Below are positions 33,313 to 42,779 of a DNA stretch of 64,000 nt, piece after piece. The DNA comes from JAABTH01 sp964390725 (GTDB lineage: Bacteria; Bacillota; Dethiobacteria; DTU022), in NCBI GenBank assembly GCA_964390725.1, contig CAYMIW010000010.1, positions 1 to 64,000 on the forward strand, in the 5' to 3' direction. A model generated the notes under the pieces. The model worked only from the letters and a program-made list of their open reading frames with translations, did not search any database and was not told where the DNA came from. The position numbers and the translations under genes are program-made. Position 1 is the stretch's first letter. Every line of letters starts with the position of its first letter.

Positions 33313-34236
33313 ATGGAACCTGTATTAAAGGTAATAGATCTGGCTAAAAGTTTTGGTGCGAAAACTGCTGTTGACGGAATTAATTTTTCCGTAACACGTG
33401 GTGAAGTAATGGGTTTATTGGGCCCTAACGGGGCTGGTAAAACTACTGCAATTAGGATGATAATGGGCATTCTGCCGGCCGATCGGGGTGAGGTAATCTT
33501 CAACCTGGATGGTTATAGCGGTAAAATTGACAAAACTGCTGTCGGTTATCTGCCCGAAGAAAGAGGATTATATGATGATGCAAAGGTTTTGGATAACCTG
33601 GTTTATCTTTCGGGTTTAAAAGGAATACCGCGGACTGAAGCCGTAAAAGAAGGAATGCTCTGGTTGGAAAGGCTGGATCTGGCCGATTATGCTGCACAAA
33701 AACTCGAGAAATTATCAAAGGGTATGCAGCAAAAGGTTCAGTTTATTGCTTCTATATTGCATGAGCCCCGCCTGGTGTTCTTCGATGAACCTTTTTCCGG
33801 TCTCGATCCAGTTAACCAGGATTTCATAAAAGATATTATCCATGAGTTGCAGTCAAAGGGTATAACAATATTGCTTTCTGCGCACCAGATGAACCTGGTT
33901 GAAGAACTGTGCGATAATATTTTCCTGATTAACCACGGACGTGAGATTCTTTCCGGCAGCCTGCGCGAAATAAAACAGAGCTACAGGGAAGATTTAATTG
34001 AACTGCGCTTTAACCCCGGTGGAGATAGCACATTTACAACCAAAATCCCGGGCATGCGTATAGTTAAAGAACAGCCCGGGTACCTTTCCCTGCGTTATGG
34101 AGGCACCTTGAGCAAGAGGGAATTGCTGCAGCAGATCAGCAGCAGTATTGAAATTGAAGAAATATCGGTAGAAAAGCCCCCCTTGCATGAAATATTTATT
34201 GAAACGGTAAAGAAAAGGGGTGATGCTGATGAATAG
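33313..34236 (+). CDS. ABC transporter ATP-binding protein (NatA-like)
   Basis: A 307-residue ATPase with Walker A GPNGAGKTTAI, the Q-loop region GYLPEERGLYDD, signature LSKGMQQKVQ, Walker B LVFFDEPFSGLDP, and H-loop LLSAHQMNLV. The extra ~80 C-terminal residues are typical of ABC-2 type exporters of the NatA/YhaQ class. It overlaps the permease gene, and the two make a complete efflux pump, perhaps for Na+ or a toxic compound. Start behind GGGGG at proper spacing. Confidence 0.92.
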   Translation: MEPVLKVIDLAKSFGAKTAVDGINFSVTRGEVMGLLGPNGAGKTTAIRMIMGILPADRGEVIFNLDGYSGKIDKTAVGYLPEERGLYDDAKVLDNLVYLSGLKGIPRTEAVKEGMLWLERLDLADYAAQKLEKLSKGMQQKVQFIASILHEPRLVFFDEPFSGLDPVNQDFIKDIIHELQSKGITILLSAHQMNLVEELCDNIFLINHGREILSGSLREIKQSYREDLIELRFNPGGDSTFTTKIPGMRIVKEQPGYLSLRYGGTLSKRELLQQISSSIEIEEISVEKPPLHEIFIETVKKRGDADE

Positions 34237-35428
34237 AAAGAACACCATGAAAGTGGCAAGCTGGGAATTTATAAAAAACCTGAAAAGCCCAACATTCCTG
34301 ATTCTTACCTTCATCTTCCCCCTGATCATGCTGGTTGCAGGTGGAATAGGAGCTATTGCCGGCATTACTTCTTCCCTTGAAGAACAAACGGTCGCGGTAA
34401 TTGATGAGACGGGGCAACTTTTTGATATATTGGAGGATAACCTTGATTCCACGCCGGTCGAGGTGGTCCTTATTTCAGACGGACAGCAGGAACAGGCCAG
34501 GGAGGATGTAGAAGAAGGCCTTTATAACGGCCTGCTTCACCTGACCGAAGATAATCTGACTGCTGGTTCAGTCAGCTATTATGTTAAAGATAGCCGAGAC
34601 CAGAATACGGGCCATTTGTCAGGTGCTCTCCGTTCCGCAGTAACAACTTACCGCCTGGAATCCCTGGGTCTTTCCGGGGAAGATATAGAACAGGCGACAG
34701 CAACAGTAAGTCTGCAGACACTATCCTTTGCTGGCGAAGAGGCCTCGCTGGCTGCCCTTTTTTTGCCTCTCGCCATTGGAATGCTCCTGATATTTTCGGT
34801 AATGTTTTCCGGCCAGGTTTTAATGTATGGTGTAATCAAGGAAAAGCGCAACCGCATAGTTGAAATTTTGCTTTCCTCCATTACTTCACTGGAACTGCTG
34901 ATGGGTAAATTAATCGGATTTGCCGCACTCGGGCTGCTCCAGATTTTGATCTGGTTAACAGTGGCTCTTTTGGTGGCGGGAAGCTTTTTTGACCTGCGCC
35001 AGGTTTCCCTGTCCATGTCTGATCTGGTTCCTTTGGTGATGTTTTTTATCGGGGGCTACCTGCTGTTTTCCTCGCTTTTTGCTACCATGGGCGCTACCAT
35101 GAAGGATGCCGAGGGTGGCAGCCAGACCCAGGGCCTGGTTGTGCTGATTCCCATGATTCCATTGTTTGCCTCGGGCGCTATTATAATAACTCCCAACGCT
35201 GCCTGGGTTAAGATCTTGAGCTTTATCCCCATATTTACCCCGGTAACCATGTTAATGCGCCTGGCTGCAACAACAGTACCCTGGTGGGAAATCATCTTAA
35301 CATTCATCATCCTGATTATTGCAGTTATATTTTTTATTATCATTGGTGCGCGAATCTTCAGCAGAAGTATTCTGCAGTATGAAAGAACCCTTTCTTTCAA
35401 AGAAATCCGCCGCATGCTTAAAAAATAA
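34229..35428 (+). CDS. ABC-2 permease (NatB/YhaP-like)
   Basis: A 400-residue permease with one N-terminal helix (residues ~24-45), a large extracytoplasmic domain with DETGQLFDILEDN, and five or six C-terminal helices containing IKEKRNRIVEILLSSIT, the conserved cytoplasmic loop of NatB-type permeases. Overlaps the ATPase gene. I chose the ATG at 34229 because AAAAGGGG is 9 nt upstream; GTG 34220 and ATG 34223 are also possible. It is followed at once by a REP-like repeat arm. Confidence 0.9.
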   Translation: MNRKNTMKVASWEFIKNLKSPTFLILTFIFPLIMLVAGGIGAIAGITSSLEEQTVAVIDETGQLFDILEDNLDSTPVEVVLISDGQQEQAREDVEEGLYNGLLHLTEDNLTAGSVSYYVKDSRDQNTGHLSGALRSAVTTYRLESLGLSGEDIEQATATVSLQTLSFAGEEASLAALFLPLAIGMLLIFSVMFSGQVLMYGVIKEKRNRIVEILLSSITSLELLMGKLIGFAALGLLQILIWLTVALLVAGSFFDLRQVSLSMSDLVPLVMFFIGGYLLFSSLFATMGATMKDAEGGSQTQGLVVLIPMIPLFASGAIIITPNAAWVKILSFIPIFTPVTMLMRLAATTVPWWEIILTFIILIIAVIFFIIIGARIFSRSILQYERTLSFKEIRRMLKK

Positions 35429-35430
35429 TA

Positions 35431-35607
35431 ATAAGACAAGGGACGGTTCTCTGTCTTAAGTTGTTCGCATCAGTTCCTGAAAGTTGCATTCTTGCCATAT
35501 CTGCCGAATCGATTAAGCAATAAATATTATTTTCAGTTCGGTTTTCAATCACTTTGGTGGCGAATTCGTTTTTACCATAAGACAGAGAACCGTCCCCTGT
35601 CTTATGG
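35431..35607. repeat. Inverted pair of REP-like palindromes (GGGACGGTTCTCTGTC type)
   Basis: Arm 1 (35431-35460) contains AAGACAAGGGACGGTTCTCT and arm 2 (35575-35607) contains its reverse complement with one mismatch over 28 bases. Each arm is itself an imperfect hairpin (AAGACA...TGTCTT). The ~115 bp between them has no supported gene. This repeat type is often found near RAYT-like (IS200/IS605-related) transposases in Firmicutes, from memory; no transposase is seen here, so it is probably a non-autonomous element or a relic. Confidence 0.75.
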
Positions 35608-35696
35608 TTTTGCAGGAATCAGCGGTAGAATGGTTGAAATACACTTAGTGCCGGAAAGCGGCAAGGAAGTCAATTGTTTTTAGAACGGGGGACCAA

Positions 35697-36500
35697 ATGA
35701 CAACAGCTGCTCCTGACAAAAAGAAACTACGTCCGCCGCTTAAATGGGCAGGTGGTAAAAGGTGGCTTGTGGAACGGCTACGCCCGTTATGGATTTCGCA
35801 CCGGAAGCGCCGCCTTGTTGAGCCCCTGTGTGGAGGGCTGGCAATTACTCTTGGCCTGATTCCGGATAAGGCTTTATTAAATGACAATAATCCACACCTG
35901 ATCAACTTTTTCAGCTGGGTAAGTGAAGGGTTGATCATCGATTTGCCCATGCGAAATGACAAAGACCTTTATTATAATTACCGTGAACGTTTCAACCGCC
36001 TGGTAGACGAAGGCAGAGCCGAAACCAGGGAGGCAGCCATGCTTTTTTATTACCTGAACCGAACTGGCTATAACGGCCTCTGCCGTTTTAATAAAAAGGG
36101 TGTTTTCAATGTACCCTTTGGCAGCTATAAAAAAATTAACTACCTCTGCGACTTTACGGGTTATAAAGAGCAATTTGCTAAATGGCAGTTTTCATGCGGC
36201 GACTTTGAAGATCTTACGCTTGATACTGAAGACTTTATCTACGCCGATCCGCCGTATGACGTTGATTTTACTCATTATACTGCAGGAGGTTTTAGCTGGC
36301 CCGATCAGGTCAGGCTGGCCCACTGGCTGGTGGCCCATCCGGGTCCGGTTCTCCTTTCCAGCCAGGCGACCGAACGTATCATAAAACTTTATAGCAGCTT
36401 AAATTTTGAATTGGAGTATCTTGATGCGCCGCGCCTGATCAGTTGCAGTGGGGATCGGTCATCAGCCAGGGAAATATTAGCCTTCAGGGGTTTATATTGA
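35697..36500 (+). CDS. Dam-type DNA adenine N6-methyltransferase (solitary)
   Basis: A 267-residue D12-class methylase: PPLKWAGGKRWLVERL (SAM-binding motif I region), RTGYNGLCRFNKKGVFNVPFG, catalytic DPPY in FIYADPPYDVDFTHYTAGGFSWPDQ, and a C-terminal REILAFRGLY. The size fits Dam/M.DpnIIA-type enzymes that methylate GATC-like sites, but the target cannot be read from sequence. No restriction enzyme gene is adjacent, so it looks orphan. It sits beside a REP-like pair, which hints at mobile origin. ATG behind CGGGGG. Confidence 0.88.
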   Translation: MTTAAPDKKKLRPPLKWAGGKRWLVERLRPLWISHRKRRLVEPLCGGLAITLGLIPDKALLNDNNPHLINFFSWVSEGLIIDLPMRNDKDLYYNYRERFNRLVDEGRAETREAAMLFYYLNRTGYNGLCRFNKKGVFNVPFGSYKKINYLCDFTGYKEQFAKWQFSCGDFEDLTLDTEDFIYADPPYDVDFTHYTAGGFSWPDQVRLAHWLVAHPGPVLLSSQATERIIKLYSSLNFELEYLDAPRLISCSGDRSSAREILAFRGLY

Positions 36501-36741
36501 GCATTAAAATAATTTACGGGGATATTATACTTTAAATATTCTACCGGACAATATTTGTCTTTTTCATTGAAACCATGTATGTTGTGATGTATGCCCAAAT
36601 GCTGCACTCTCCTCCCTTCTCCATTTATATAAGACGCTAACAAGAAGAACAACCCTGCAGAAATAATATTTTGTTATCATCTGCGCTTTATGCAATAATA
36701 AAGGGCATACATCTTTTTGCAGGGGTAAGGAGTGGATTTAA

Positions 36742-37764
36742 ATGCTTGAGCTTAATGAAGTACATGATCGGGCCAGAAATGTTCTCAAAGGTATTTGCAG
36801 GGTTTGTCCAGTCTGCGATGGCAGATCCTGCCCAAGTGGTGTTCCCGGTATGGGTGGCAGGGGAAGCGGTAGCGCTTTCCGCAACAACAGGGCCGCTTTT
36901 GATCGCGTGCTGCTTAACCTGCGAACAATGCACAATGCAGTTGATCCCGAAACCAGTTATGATTTTTATGGAGTAAACCTGCAGCTTCCTGTAATGGGAG
37001 CGCCGATGTGTGAAACAACTTACAATTACCTGTCCCGGGTAGACGATTATGCTTTTATCCAAAGCCAGGTCCTGGGGGCTGAAAAAGCTGGTACCATTGC
37101 TTTTACCGGTGATTCACCCGATCCATCCCTGTATAAAATGGGATTAAGATCAATACAGGAACATGCAGCAGGAAAAGGCATTCCCATAATTAAACCACGC
37201 CTGCCCGAAGAAATAATCAGGCACATCAGGATGGCTGAAGAAATTGGGGTAACGGCAGTCGGGATTGATATTGACGCGGCAGCCTTTGTTACTTTTGCCC
37301 GGGCAAACCGGCCTGTTGGACCTCTCTCTGACAGTAAACTGCGCCAAATAGTCAAGTGTACTAATCTCCCGGTAATTCTCAAGGGCATAATGACAGCAGA
37401 TGAGGCAGTGAAGGCGGTTTATAGCGGGGCATCAGCGATTGTGGTATCAAATCATGGTGGCAGGGCACTGGACCACACTCCCGGTACAGCCGAAGTTTTA
37501 CCTGAGATTGTATCTGCCGTTAAGGGTGAGATCAGGGTTTTAATCGATGGGGGAATCAGGTCTGGTGAAGATATTCTTAAAGCCCTGGCACTTGGAGCCG
37601 AAGCAGTATTAATCGGACGTCCGGTAGCAATTGCCGCTATTGGTGCGGAAGATGAAGGTGTTCACCTCTTGTTCGAACAGTATAAAAAGGAACTGAAACA
37701 TGCCATGCTCTTAACCGGTTGCAGAAACCTGGCTTCAATAGGGCCACAGGTAATCAGATATTAA
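36742..37764 (+). CDS. FMN-dependent alpha-hydroxy-acid dehydrogenase/oxidase
   Basis: A 340-residue TIM-barrel flavoprotein. Motifs: LPVMGAPMCETTYNYL (FMN), LPVILKGIMTADEAVKAVYSGASAIVVSNHGGRALD (Lys, then the catalytic His in SNHGGR), and LIDGGIRSGEDILKALALGAEAVLIGRP. These define the lactate oxidase/glycolate oxidase family. The N-terminus carries a Cys-rich segment C19, C22, C25, C30 (CRVCPVCDGRSC), seen in a clostridial subgroup, which could bind a metal or cluster. The hydroxyacid substrate is unknown. Start behind GGGGTAAGGAG. Confidence 0.88.
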   Translation: MLELNEVHDRARNVLKGICRVCPVCDGRSCPSGVPGMGGRGSGSAFRNNRAAFDRVLLNLRTMHNAVDPETSYDFYGVNLQLPVMGAPMCETTYNYLSRVDDYAFIQSQVLGAEKAGTIAFTGDSPDPSLYKMGLRSIQEHAAGKGIPIIKPRLPEEIIRHIRMAEEIGVTAVGIDIDAAAFVTFARANRPVGPLSDSKLRQIVKCTNLPVILKGIMTADEAVKAVYSGASAIVVSNHGGRALDHTPGTAEVLPEIVSAVKGEIRVLIDGGIRSGEDILKALALGAEAVLIGRPVAIAAIGAEDEGVHLLFEQYKKELKHAMLLTGCRNLASIGPQVIRY

Positions 37765-37849
37765 CCCTCAGCCTTGTGAAAAAAGCAGCTATTTCACAAT
37801 TTCCCTTAATTGACTAACATTATTACCATATTTTTGTGCTACTGTTATT

Positions 37850-38986
37850 TTGCGTGAACTAGCAAAGAAGGTGAAATTAATTAAAATACTTGGTTTTAAG
37901 CTTTTCAGGGTTATGAACAGCCTGCTGGGGCTGGCCCTGGGAATATCCCTTTTTTATCAGCTGGCACCATTTATTAACCGGTTTGTTGATATTCCGGCTG
38001 GGTATATCTCACCGATCAGCATCGGCTATTATCTGTTTGGCGGCCTGTTTTCTGGATTGATCTTTTTTTTGCTGGCACCGCTTTTTTTTCGTTTTATTAA
38101 AAAAACAGTAGAGCGGACTGAAAATAAATTGATCAATGTATCTACCGGTGATCTGGTTCTTGTTGCCATGGCCTTTACAGTTACCCTGGTGATTGCTTTA
38201 CTCGTGAGCTATTTTTTGCATCGCATCCCGGTGGTTGGAGTTTTATTAGCGCCACTGGTGTCGTTGTTTGTTGTTTTCACCGGGGTTAAGTTTGCCTGGG
38301 CGAGAAGAAATGATTTTTCTTTTCTGTCCTCATTGTTTAAACGGGGTAGTTCTGAGCATGAAAACAACGGTGAAACATATAAGATTCTTGATACTAGCAC
38401 TATTATTGATGGACGTATAGTTGACATCTGCAAATCGGGCTTCCTGGAAGGAGTAATTGTCGTAGCCGGATTTGTGCTGGCAGAGCTGCAGCATATAGCA
38501 GATTCGTCCGATTTGCTAAAACGAAATCGCGGCCGTCGCGGCCTGGACGTTCTCAATACCATCCAGAAAGATTTAATTATACCGGTAAAGATTGATGAAA
38601 CTGATTATGATGATCTGAACGGTGTTGACAATAAGCTGATCAGGCTTGCGAAAGAACTCAGAGGCAAGATTATAACTAATGATAATAACCTATACAAGGT
38701 TTGCCGGCTTCAGGATGTTGCTGTTTTAAGTATCGGTGATTTAGCCCATGCAGTTAAACCCCTGGTGGCAACGGGTGAGGAAATGCTGGTCCAGGTGGTT
38801 AAAGAAGGCAAAGAAACAGGCCAGGGGTTGGCATACCTTGATGATGGAACAATGATAGTTGTAGAAAACGGGCGTAGCTTAATAGGTGATACTATTAGCG
38901 TAGTTGTCACCACTATTTTGCAGACTTCATCCGGGAGAATGATTTTCGCCAGGCCTGCAGAAACACCAGAAGAGATAGCAACCTAA
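37850..38986 (+). CDS. PIN-TRAM domain membrane protein (YacL-like)
   Basis: Four N-terminal transmembrane helices (about residues 20-40, 55-80, 98-120, 125-145) precede a PIN domain (LDTSTIIDGRIVDI, ELQHIADSSD, ADNKLIRLAKE-like VDNKLIRL, ITNDNNLYKV) and a C-terminal TRAM-like RNA-binding segment (EMLVQVVKEGKETGQGLAYLDDGTMIVVENGR). This is the typical Firmicute YacL arrangement; PIN domains are RNases. The start is uncertain: TTG 37850, GTG 37871 or ATG 37913 with AGGG. The RND pump gene begins 10 nt later. Confidence 0.88.
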   Translation: MRELAKKVKLIKILGFKLFRVMNSLLGLALGISLFYQLAPFINRFVDIPAGYISPISIGYYLFGGLFSGLIFFLLAPLFFRFIKKTVERTENKLINVSTGDLVLVAMAFTVTLVIALLVSYFLHRIPVVGVLLAPLVSLFVVFTGVKFAWARRNDFSFLSSLFKRGSSEHENNGETYKILDTSTIIDGRIVDICKSGFLEGVIVVAGFVLAELQHIADSSDLLKRNRGRRGLDVLNTIQKDLIIPVKIDETDYDDLNGVDNKLIRLAKELRGKIITNDNNLYKVCRLQDVAVLSIGDLAHAVKPLVATGEEMLVQVVKEGKETGQGLAYLDDGTMIVVENGRSLIGDTISVVVTTILQTSSGRMIFARPAETPEEIAT

Positions 38987-38996
38987 GGAGATAAAT

Positions 38997-41900
38997 ATGC
39001 TGTCCAAGTTCAGTGTTAACAGACCCTATACAGTATTTGTTGCCGTTGTCCTGGTCCTGGTGCTTGGTGTTATATCTTTTACCGGGATGACAGTTGATCT
39101 TTTTCCCAGTATTGAACTGCCCATGGTCGTTGCCATCACTACATATCCAGGTGCCAGTCCGGAGTTGGTTGAGCTAGAAGTGACCAGGCCCCTGGAATCA
39201 GCCCTTGGTTCAACAAATGGTTTAAAGGAGATCAGCTCAGTATCCAGTGAAAATTATAGCCTGATCATAATCGAGTTTGAGCAAAATATTAATATGGACA
39301 GCGCCATGATTGATTTGTCCGGTAGTATTGATATGGTTTACGGCCAGCTAAACAGCGAAATTGACAGGCCTATGCTAATGAGAATTAACCCCGACCTGAT
39401 GCCAATTATTGTTGCAACAGTAGATATGGAAGGTAAAGATCTGGGTGAAATATCTGCTCTTGTTGATGATACCCTCTTGCCCCGGTTCGAACGAGTAAAC
39501 GGCGTCGCTTCAGTATCTGCCTCCGGATTGCTCGAAGAAGAGGTTCGTATATATCTGAACCAGGCTAAAATAGCTGAGCTGAACGAGATTGTCAGAGATG
39601 ACGTCACCCGGGCTTTTGATGATGCTGAAGCTTCATTGGAAGAAGCTCAGCGTGAGCTAGCGGCTGCCCGGTCCAGTCTTAACCGGGAACAGCAGACTCA
39701 ACAGACCAGCCTGGCTCAGGCCAGTGCCGAACTGGACAGCATGGTAGCCCAGTTAAATGCCCTGATTGCCGAAGAAACAGTTTTGAGAGCACAGCAGGCC
39801 GCTTTTCAACAGGAACAACAGATTCTATCCCAGCTGGTATCGCTTGATACTTTTTTTGATGAAGAGTTTCCGGTTGGTTTTACTTCTCTTAATCCCGAAG
39901 AGTTCCAGGAAATGATTCAGGATCTACCTGTTTCCCTTCCCGCCCAGCTCGAAGACCTTTCGCCCGAGGAAATGGCTGAAGTGAGGGAAATGGCCATGGC
40001 TGCCGTTGCCCGGACCCTGGCGGTGGAAGCAGAACTACAGAACATAGCTGTCAGGTTGATGACAATTGAAGCCATGCTCCCGGAACTTGAGAAAGGGCTT
40101 GCCGAAGCTACAGGAGGCTACGCACAGGTTGAATCGGGCAAAATGATGCTTGCTATCGAGCTGGCAAAGGCCGGAATGCAGCTTGAGAGCGGTCAGGCCG
40201 AGATTGAAAAAGGATTGGAAGAAATTGATCAGGCCCGCGAAGATGCCCTGGAGAGTGCTGATGTAAATAACATGATAACGCCGGAGATGGTAGGCAATAT
40301 AATAATGGCACAGAACTTTGCCATGCCGGCAGGCTACATGGGAGAAGAAGAACAAGTAGTTAAAGTAAGCGGCCAGTTTAATTCAATTAATGCCCTGGAG
40401 AATTCAGTCATTTTTACCCTTGACAGCACCGGTGATATCCTGGTGTCAGATGTTGCCGATGTTAAACTGGTTAGTAATGCCGGGAACAGTTATGCAAAAG
40501 TTAATGGCAATGATGCTGTTGTCCTTTCTTTCCAGAAGCAGAGCACCGCTTCTACTACCGATGTAACAAAAAATATTATTACTGCCGGAGAATCCATGTC
40601 CCGGGAGTATGAAGGTCTTCGAGTCACAGCCCTAATGGATCAGGGTGAAAATATAAATGTGATTATTGACAGTGTGTGGCAGAACCTGTTGATCGGTGGG
40701 GTTATGGCTATATTGATCCTGATGTTTTTTCTCAAGGATTACCGCCCCACCTTGATTATCGCCCTCAGTATCCCGATCAGCCTGATGTTTGCCATTACAC
40801 TAATGTATTTCAGCAATGTTTCTTTAAATATTATTTCACTTTCAGGGCTGGCCCTGGGTGTGGGGATGCTGGTAGATAACAGTGTCGTTGTTATGGAAAA
40901 TATTTATAGAATGAAAAATAACGGAGAAACTGCCTACATGGCGGCGATAAAGGGATCAAAACAGGTAGGGGGAGCGCTTTTTGCCGCTACCCTTACTACA
41001 GTTTCTGTTTTTCTGCCCATAGTATTTACACAGGGCCTGACCCGTCAGCTGTTCACCGATATGGGCCTCACTATTGCTTACAGTCTGCTGGCCAGCTTGT
41101 TTGTTGCCTTAACCCTTGTTCCAACCCTGGCTTCGACCATGCTTACCGGTAATAATACTGAAAAGCAGGGCTGGTTCACCCGTCTGACCAAGGCTTATGG
41201 CCGCCTGCTTTATTATACCCTGAAGCATAAAATCCTGGTTTTGATTTTGGCAATAGCCCTTCTTGGCCTGAGCATTTATGGAATAACTGTTATCGGGCTG
41301 AGCTTCATGCCCGAAATGGAATCGGCCCAGATGAGCGCTACCCTGGAAATGCCCCCCGATACGGAAAAACAGGACCTCTATACTGTCGGAGACCAGATTA
41401 TGGAGAAAATGCTTGAAATTGATGAAATATCCAGTGTGGGTGTAATGGGGGGGGATTCTTCCGGTATGTTGGGTTTTTCCGGTGGTGATCTCACCTTCTA
41501 TATTCTGCTGCAGGAAGAAAGAACCATGTCGAATGCCGAAGTAGCAGAAGAAATATACCGGTTGACGGGCGATATGACTAAGGTTGAACTGAACGTTTCT
41601 ACTTCAGATATGGATATGTCCATGCTTGGGGGAAGCGGAATTCAACTGGTTGTTAAAGGAAATTCGCTCGATCAGCTTTATGAAACATCTGCTGAGTTAA
41701 CTGAAATAATCGCTGCAGTGGAAGGGATTGCCGCAGTGTCGAGTGGGGTGGAAGAAGGGGGAACAGAAACCAGGATTGAAGTTGACAAGGATGCTGCCAT
41801 GCGTGAGGGATTAACTGTTGTCCAGGTGTTTCAGGAGGTAGCGTCGGCCCTCTCCCTGGAAACCCGTTCAACCACCTTAAGAGCTGATAACGGTGATTAT

Positions 41901-42734
41901 CCGGTTATTGTCGTAAGCCCTGAGGAAGAAAAAATTAACCGGACCGACTTAAATAGCTTTGCAATTAAAGTTACAGGGCGGGACGGAACTGAAAATGAAG
42001 TTATGTTAGGTGATATAGCAATTATCAGTGAAGGTTACAGCCCTTCTTCAATCAGCCGGGAAAACCAGTCGCGCTATATAACCCTCAGTGCAGAACTTGA
42101 GAGTGGCTACAATGTGGGGCTGATCAGCCGCGATATTGAAAGCGCGATAGCCGGTTATACCGCTCCCGGCGATATCAGCGTTGAAATGGCTGGAGAAACT
42201 GAGTTGATCCAGGGGGCTATAAGTGATATGACCCTGATGATCGTTCTTGCAATAATTTTTATCTATTTAATTATGGTAGCCCAGTTCCAGAGCCTGCGCT
42301 CTCCGTTTATAATTATATTTACCATGCCCCTGGCATTTACCGGAGGCTTACTTTTACTCTGGGCCACGGGCATAGAGTTGTCATTGCCGGCCATGTTAGG
42401 ATTCCTTGTCCTGGCTGGAATTGTTGTAAACAATGGGATTGTTTTTGTTGATTATGTTAATAAACTGCAGGGAGCCGGAAAATCGAGGGAACGGGCCTTG
42501 GTTGAAGCCGGAATGACCAGATTAAGGCCAATCCTGATGACTACCATAACTACTGTTCTGGCTATGGCCCCCATTGCCCTCGGCCTTGGCAGCGGTTCTG
42601 AAGCAACGCAGCCTATGGCAGTTGTAGCGGTGGGTGGTTTAACTTATGCAACTCTTCTAACCATACTGGTGGTACCGGTAATTTATGACCTGGCAAATCG
42701 CAAAACGCCGGCTATAAAGGCACGGAAAGCCTGA
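38997..42734 (+). CDS. RND-family efflux permease with large coiled-coil insertion
   Basis: A 1245-residue proton-driven exporter, about 200 residues longer than AcrB-type proteins. It has the usual opening FSVNRPYTVFVAVVLVL, two porter halves, and twelve expected helices including MFFLKDYRPTLIIALSIPISL and FQSLRSPFIIIFTMPLAF. Residues ~197-424 are an extra helical region rich in Glu/Gln/Ala heptads (SLEEAQRELAAARSSLN, QSGQAEIEKGLEEIDQ) inserted between KIAELNEIV and ITPEMVGNIIMAQN, the place where AcrB has its docking subdomain. No separate adaptor (MFP) gene is adjacent. The two-component system follows 45 nt later. Confidence 0.9.
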   Translation: MLSKFSVNRPYTVFVAVVLVLVLGVISFTGMTVDLFPSIELPMVVAITTYPGASPELVELEVTRPLESALGSTNGLKEISSVSSENYSLIIIEFEQNINMDSAMIDLSGSIDMVYGQLNSEIDRPMLMRINPDLMPIIVATVDMEGKDLGEISALVDDTLLPRFERVNGVASVSASGLLEEEVRIYLNQAKIAELNEIVRDDVTRAFDDAEASLEEAQRELAAARSSLNREQQTQQTSLAQASAELDSMVAQLNALIAEETVLRAQQAAFQQEQQILSQLVSLDTFFDEEFPVGFTSLNPEEFQEMIQDLPVSLPAQLEDLSPEEMAEVREMAMAAVARTLAVEAELQNIAVRLMTIEAMLPELEKGLAEATGGYAQVESGKMMLAIELAKAGMQLESGQAEIEKGLEEIDQAREDALESADVNNMITPEMVGNIIMAQNFAMPAGYMGEEEQVVKVSGQFNSINALENSVIFTLDSTGDILVSDVADVKLVSNAGNSYAKVNGNDAVVLSFQKQSTASTTDVTKNIITAGESMSREYEGLRVTALMDQGENINVIIDSVWQNLLIGGVMAILILMFFLKDYRPTLIIALSIPISLMFAITLMYFSNVSLNIISLSGLALGVGMLVDNSVVVMENIYRMKNNGETAYMAAIKGSKQVGGALFAATLTTVSVFLPIVFTQGLTRQLFTDMGLTIAYSLLASLFVALTLVPTLASTMLTGNNTEKQGWFTRLTKAYGRLLYYTLKHKILVLILAIALLGLSIYGITVIGLSFMPEMESAQMSATLEMPPDTEKQDLYTVGDQIMEKMLEIDEISSVGVMGGDSSGMLGFSGGDLTFYILLQEERTMSNAEVAEEIYRLTGDMTKVELNVSTSDMDMSMLGGSGIQLVVKGNSLDQLYETSAELTEIIAAVEGIAAVSSGVEEGGTETRIEVDKDAAMREGLTVVQVFQEVASALSLETRSTTLRADNGDYPVIVVSPEEEKINRTDLNSFAIKVTGRDGTENEVMLGDIAIISEGYSPSSISRENQSRYITLSAELESGYNVGLISRDIESAIAGYTAPGDISVEMAGETELIQGAISDMTLMIVLAIIFIYLIMVAQFQSLRSPFIIIFTMPLAFTGGLLLLWATGIELSLPAMLGFLVLAGIVVNNGIVFVDYVNKLQGAGKSRERALVEAGMTRLRPILMTTITTVLAMAPIALGLGSGSEATQPMAVVAVGGLTYATLLTILVVPVIYDLANRKTPAIKARKA

Positions 42735-42779
42735 TCTTTTTAAGAAGCATTAAAGCCGGAAAGCAACCGGAGGATGAAA

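Noticed and set aside
35492..35683. 63-residue open frame between the REP-like arms and the Dam gene
   Set aside because: It runs through the second palindromic arm, has no ribosome site and no family resemblance.
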